DNA of 16,106 nucleotides, taken from NCBI GenBank assembly GCA_023387235.1, contig JAEWIJ010000106.1:1-16106 (forward strand), read 5' to 3'. This DNA comes from Pseudomonadota bacterium. GTDB lineage: Bacteria; Pseudomonadota; Alphaproteobacteria; Rhizobiales; Hyphomicrobiaceae. A program made the position numbers and the translations under genes. This document shows, piece by piece, positions 13,150 to 16,106 of the stretch. The notes below the pieces were generated by a model. It was not told the origin of the DNA. It made no database searches and saw only the letters and a list, made by a program, of their open reading frames with translations. Positions within the stretch are counted from its first letter, which is position 1, and the number at the start of each line of letters is the position of its first letter.

Positions 13150-14568
13150 GTGCACGACAAATTCCCGAAGACCGAGCCCCGGCGAAGCCGTCGGGGTGCC
13201 GATCCCGTATTGCCGCCACCCATGCGCGCGCTGGTGCTCGTCCCCGTGCTCGCGGCCGATCGCGCCCCGCGCAGCGATGGCATCGCCGCGCCCCGGCCCG
13301 CACCCGTGCCGCGCGCCAATGCCGATCGCCTCGAAGAGGCCGTCGGGCTCGCCCAGGCCATTGATCTCGACGTCGCCGGCGGGCTCATCGTGCCGGTGCC
13401 GCAGCCTCGTCCGTCGACGCTCTTCGGCAGCGGCAAGGTCGAGGAGATCAAGGCCGAGATCGAAGAGCGCGAAACCGGCCTCGTCATCGTCGATCACGCG
13501 ATCAGCCCCGTGCAGCAGCGCAATCTCGAGCGCGCGTGGAACGTCAAGGTCATCGATCGCACGGGCCTCATTCTGGAGATATTCGGCCGGCGGGCGCGAA
13601 CCCGCGAAGGCCGCCTCCAGGTCGAGCTCGCGCATCTCAGCTACCAGAAGAGCCGGCTCGTGCGCTCCTGGACCCATCTCGAGCGCCAGCGCGGCGGCGG
13701 CGGCTTCCTCGGCGGCCCCGGCGAGCGCCAGCTCGAGCTCGACCGGCGCATGCTGCAGGATCGCATCGACGCGCTGAACAAAGAGCTCGAAGGCGTCGTG
13801 CGCACGCGCGCGCTCCATCGCGCCGGCCGCGCCAAGGTGCCCTATCCCGTCGTCGCCATCGTCGGCTACACGAACGCCGGCAAGTCCACGCTCTTCAATC
13901 GCGTGACTGGCGCGGGCGTCATGGCCAAGGATCAGGTGTTCGCGACGCTCGATCCGACCATGCGCGAAGTCGCCCTGCCGAGCGGCCGCCGGATCATCCT
14001 CTCCGATACCGTCGGCTTCATCTCGAACCTGCCGACGACGCTGGTTGCGGCTTTCCGCGCCACGCTTGAAGAGGTCGTCGGCGCCGACCTCATTGCGCAT
14101 GTCCGCGACATCTCGCGGCCCGACACGGATGCCCAGGCCCGCGACGTCGAGGGTGTCCTCCACGATCTCGGGATCGACCCGCAGGCGGCTGGCAGCCCCG
14201 TCATCGAGGTGTGGAACAAGATCGACCGGCTCGCGCCCGAAGCGCGCGAGGAGTTGCGCAACGACGCCACGCGCTGCGACCGGCCTTGCATCGTCACGTC
14301 CGCGGCGACTGGAGAAGGCCTGCCCGAGCTGCTCGCCGCCATCGACCAGCGCCTCGGCGACCGCGACAACGATCTCCACATTGTCGTCCAGCCGGACCAG
14401 GGCCGCCTGCTGAGCTGGATTCATGCCAACGCCCAGGTGCTCGACCAGGCGAGCGGGGACGATGGGCACATCGACTTGCATGTGCGCATCGCCGCCGAGA
14501 AGCGTGGCCAGCTCGAGCGCCAGATGAAGCTCGCCGCACGGGGGAAGCACGCGGATCGCGCGCACTAA
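13150..14568 (+). CDS. hflX: GTPase HflX
   Basis: A 472-residue ribosome-associated GTPase that splits stalled or stressed 70S ribosomes. The N-terminal HflX domain (about 60-225) includes GSGKVEEIKAEI (93-104), DHAISPVQQRNLE (115-127) and the glycine-rich GGGGFLGGPGE followed by RQLELDRR (182-200), leading into a coiled segment. The G domain has G1 GYTNAGKS (239-246), G2 around T267, G3 DTVGF (286-290), G4 NKID (356-359) and G5 SAATG (384-388). The GTG at 13150 gives a proline/arginine-rich N-terminus of about 25 residues. An ATG at 13222 is an alternative start, and neither has a strong ribosome site. Position right after hfq matches the conserved gene order. Confidence 0.96.
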   Translation: MHDKFPKTEPRRSRRGADPVLPPPMRALVLVPVLAADRAPRSDGIAAPRPAPVPRANADRLEEAVGLAQAIDLDVAGGLIVPVPQPRPSTLFGSGKVEEIKAEIEERETGLVIVDHAISPVQQRNLERAWNVKVIDRTGLILEIFGRRARTREGRLQVELAHLSYQKSRLVRSWTHLERQRGGGGFLGGPGERQLELDRRMLQDRIDALNKELEGVVRTRALHRAGRAKVPYPVVAIVGYTNAGKSTLFNRVTGAGVMAKDQVFATLDPTMREVALPSGRRIILSDTVGFISNLPTTLVAAFRATLEEVVGADLIAHVRDISRPDTDAQARDVEGVLHDLGIDPQAAGSPVIEVWNKIDRLAPEAREELRNDATRCDRPCIVTSAATGEGLPELLAAIDQRLGDRDNDLHIVVQPDQGRLLSWIHANAQVLDQASGDDGHIDLHVRIAAEKRGQLERQMKLAARGKHADRAH

Positions 14569-14591
14569 TGCTGCCCAAGCTGCATGAAAGA

Positions 14592-14608
14592 CGGTCGGCC
14601 GCAGACCG
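14592..14608 (+). terminator. Weak hairpin after hflX
   Basis: CGGTC (14592-14596) and GACCG (14604-14608) form a 5-bp stem with a 7-base loop, 24 bases beyond the hflX stop. There is no T-run, so I regard it as a doubtful terminator. Confidence 0.25.
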
Positions 14609-14701
14609 CTGTCGCCCAGCCTGCACAATCGTCGCGTATTCCCTGCTGGCCCGCTCTTTGCAACCATCGCGGGGCGCATCTTAACGAGGTGGATTTCCAG
14701 C

Positions 14702-15289
14702 ATGAATATGCTTCGGGGGCTTTACGACTGGACCATGAGAATGGCGGCGCATCCACGGGCGCCGCTGTTCCTGTTCCTGGTTGCTTTCATCGAGAGCTCG
14801 TTTTTCCCCGTCCCGCCGCACGCCATGCTCGTGCCCATGGTCCTCGCCGCCCGACAGAATGCCTGGTGGCTGGCCGGGCTGACCACAATCGGCTCCGTCC
14901 TCGGCGGACTCGCGGGCTACGCCATCGGATACTTTCTCTATGAGTCCGTCGGGCAGTGGGTGCTCGATGCCTATGGATACGCCGACAAGTTCGCGAGCTT
15001 TGCCGCCCAATACAATGACTACGGCGCCTGGATCGTCTTCTTCGCCGGCGTGACGCCGTTTCCCTACAAGGTGATCACCATCGCGAGCGGCGTCACGCGC
15101 CTCGATATCTGGGTCTTCCTGTTTGCGAGCGTGATCGCTCGTGCGTTGGTGTTCTTCGCCATCGCTGCCCTGCTCTACTGGTTCGGTCCGCCCATTCGGC
15201 GCTTCATCGAGGAGCGCCTGGGGCTCGTCGCGACGGTCTTCACAATCCTGTTGTTTGGAGGCTTTGCGGCAATCCGCGTGTTTGTCTGA
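14702..15289 (+). CDS. YqaA/DedA-type (SNARE-associated/VTT domain) membrane protein
   Basis: A 195-residue inner-membrane protein of the YqaA branch of the DedA superfamily. The first membrane segment (21-30) leads into the re-entrant motif ESSFFPVPPHAMLVP (31-45), the counterpart of the E-x-FPIPGE element. A second glycine-rich segment is GSVLGGLAGYAIGYFLY (64-80). The second re-entrant motif is GVTPFPYKVITIASGV (116-131), diagnostic of YqaA proteins. Two more membrane segments are at about 136-160 and 174-194. DedA-type proteins are implicated in lipid flipping or membrane homeostasis; the substrate of YqaA proteins is not established. GAGG lies 12 bases before the ATG. dsbB follows after 29 bases and is probably in the same operon. 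Confidence 0.9.
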   Translation: MNMLRGLYDWTMRMAAHPRAPLFLFLVAFIESSFFPVPPHAMLVPMVLAARQNAWWLAGLTTIGSVLGGLAGYAIGYFLYESVGQWVLDAYGYADKFASFAAQYNDYGAWIVFFAGVTPFPYKVITIASGVTRLDIWVFLFASVIARALVFFAIAALLYWFGPPIRRFIEERLGLVATVFTILLFGGFAAIRVFV

Positions 15290-15318
15290 GCCTGCAGTTG
15301 GGCTATGAGTGCGCCGTC

Positions 15319-15864
15319 ATGCACCAGCGCCCCGCATCAGCGACCGCCGATCCCGCCTACAAGGCCGGTGCCACGGCCTTGGTGCTGGCCGTCGCTGCCA
15401 TCGTCGCGGCGCTCGCTTTTGAGCACATCGGCGGCTATGCGCCCTGCCCGCTCTGCCTCATGCAGCGCTATGCCTACTATGCCGGCGTACCTCTGCTGTT
15501 CGCCGCGCTGGTGATGGTCGCATCCGATCGTGCCGGCTGGGCGGCCTTCGTGTTCTTCGTCGTGGGGCTTGCCTTCCTCGCCAATGCGGGCCTCGGTGTC
15601 TACCACGCCGGCGCCGAGTGGAAGTTCTGGCCGGGACCCGACACCTGCGCATCCGTTGCACAAGATCTCGGCGGCCCGGGCGGGCTGCTCAAGCAGCTCG
15701 AGACGACGCGCGTCATTCGCTGCGATGAAGCCCCCTGGACATTCCTCGGCCTTTCCTTTGCGGGCTGGAATGTCGTGGCGTCGTTGCTGATCGCCATCGC
15801 CGCCGTGCAGGCCGCGTTCGCTGCGTCGGCTGCGAACATGCGCCGGCGGATGGAAGAAATTTGA
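15319..15864 (+). CDS. dsbB: Disulfide bond formation protein B
   Basis: A 181-residue four-helix inner-membrane oxidase that re-oxidises periplasmic DsbA and passes electrons to quinone. The first redox pair is C43-P-L-C46 in YAPCPLCLMQRYAYY, at the end of the first membrane segment (about 18-36). The second periplasmic cysteine pair is C110 (GPDTC) and C135 (VIRCDEAPW). The conserved SFAGWN (146-151) precedes the last membrane helix. All four functional cysteines are present. I chose the ATG at 15319; an in-frame TTG at 15298 would add seven residues, and neither has a clear ribosome site. It lies directly downstream of the YqaA-type gene. A repeat hairpin with a T-run begins 15 bases after the stop and probably terminates the transcript. 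No dsbA is in the window. Confidence 0.92.
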   Translation: MHQRPASATADPAYKAGATALVLAVAAIVAALAFEHIGGYAPCPLCLMQRYAYYAGVPLLFAALVMVASDRAGWAAFVFFVVGLAFLANAGLGVYHAGAEWKFWPGPDTCASVAQDLGGPGGLLKQLETTRVIRCDEAPWTFLGLSFAGWNVVASLLIAIAAVQAAFAASAANMRRRMEEI

Positions 15865-15876
15865 CATTTTTGTTTG

Positions 15877-15938
15877 TTGCCGCGGGCTGCCGGGAAGAGG
15901 TGCTTCGCAAGCAATTCGTAGTGCCATGCCCGCGGCGG
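15877..15938. repeat. 62-bp hairpin repeat, copy 1
   Basis: The first of two direct tandem copies. Its ends are the inverted repeat GCCGCGGGC (15879-15887) / GCCCGCGGC (15928-15936). An inner helix, GGTGCT (15899-15904) with AGTGCC (15920-15925), can form with G-U pairs. It is followed by TTTTT at 15941-15945. Confidence 0.85.
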
Positions 15939-15945
15939 GATTTTT
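15879..15945 (+). terminator. Probable terminator of dsbB formed by repeat copy 1
   Basis: A 9-bp GC-only outer stem followed within 5 bases by a run of five T, starting 15 bases after the dsbB stop. The large internal part (40 bases) makes it an unusual intrinsic terminator, but the layout fits. Confidence 0.5.
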
Positions 15946-15950
15946 CTTAC

Positions 15951-16012
15951 TTGCCGCGGGCTGCTGGGAAGAGGTGCTTCGCAACCATCTCGTGGTGCTA
16001 TGCCCGCGGCGG
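15951..16012. repeat. 62-bp hairpin repeat, copy 2
   Basis: The second tandem copy, identical to copy 1 at 56 of 62 positions and offset by 74 bases. The outer arms GCCGCGGGC (15953-15961) and GCCCGCGGC (16002-16010) are unchanged; five of the six differences fall in the inner half. Confidence 0.85.
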
Positions 16013-16054
16013 CCATGGCGACAGGTCCGGAGATCGCCGCGAGCGCACCGCGGT

Positions 16055-16094
16055 CCCCTCACCCCGCGGGCGGGGAGAGGGTTAGGGTGAGGGG
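16055..16094. repeat. CCCTCACCC-type interspersed palindrome
   Basis: CCCCTCACCC (16055-16064) and GGGTGAGGGG (16085-16094) are perfect 10-bp inverted arms. Between them are a second palindrome, CCCCGC-GG-GCGGGG (16062-16075), and GAGAGGGTTAGGG. Similar short repeats with CCCTCACCC ends are common between genes in Alphaproteobacteria (general knowledge). Confidence 0.65.
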
Positions 16095-16106
16095 CGGCGG
16101 CATACG

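Noticed and set aside
12724..14703. 659-codon minus-strand open frame opposite hfq and hflX
   Set aside because: It is antisense to two certain genes and arises from GC-rich codon use; composition is D/E/R/H-rich without domains.
15877..16012. Tandem repeats considered as a CRISPR array
   Set aside because: Only two units, 62 bp long with 12-base T-rich separation, and no cas genes; the units are hairpins.
15861..16085. Plus-strand 74-codon frame across the terminal repeats
   Set aside because: Built almost entirely of the tandem hairpin repeats and the CCCTCACCC palindrome, with no independent coding signal.

Overview
The window is a GC-rich chromosomal segment of an alphaproteobacterium, most likely Hyphomicrobiales (Rhizobiales). 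That placement is inferred from gene content: a NadQ-type NAD regulator, the NDUFS4-like complex I accessory subunit, a double cold-shock-domain protein followed by an exported DUF192 protein, the hfq-hflX pair, a YqaA-type membrane protein next to DsbB, and a TctC-rich style of solute uptake. No phage, transposase, CRISPR array or plasmid backbone is visible. Most of it reads as an ordinary core/transport region.

Left part (1-6048): nadQ (minus) and the complex I subunit (minus) are followed by a divergent tripartite tricarboxylate transporter operon, tctC-tctB-tctA (plus). TctC is a Tat-exported binding protein and TctA/TctB form the membrane permease. An M20 amidohydrolase converges on tctA with only 3 bases between the stop codons. 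The leader of tctC holds a long imperfect inverted repeat, and a perfect 10-bp hairpin separates tctC from tctB, probably to let the binding protein be made in excess.

Middle (6466-10488): an orphan SAM-dependent methyltransferase (plus) is followed by a block on the minus strand: a CbpA-like DnaJ co-chaperone with its modulator CbpM, a small lipocalin-like protein, tRNA-Pro(TGG), and a double cold-shock-domain protein whose message probably continues into a secreted DUF192 protein starting at TTG.

Right part (10971-15864), all on the plus strand: glyoxalase I (gloA) translationally overlapped by a HI0933/TIGR03862-type flavoprotein; hfq with a doubly hairpinned leader, then the GTPase hflX; then a YqaA/DedA-type membrane protein and DsbB. 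The window ends in non-coding repeats: two 62-bp tandem hairpin units with about 90% identity, the first followed by a T-run, and a CCCTCACCC-type interspersed palindrome.

The most unusual signals are not genes but dyads: the tctC leader, a perfect 23-bp palindrome embedded at the start of nadQ, the hfq leader hairpins, and the terminal tandem hairpin repeats. I see no convincing undescribed multi-gene system. The gloA/flavoprotein coupling and the orphan methyltransferase are the best gene-level leads.
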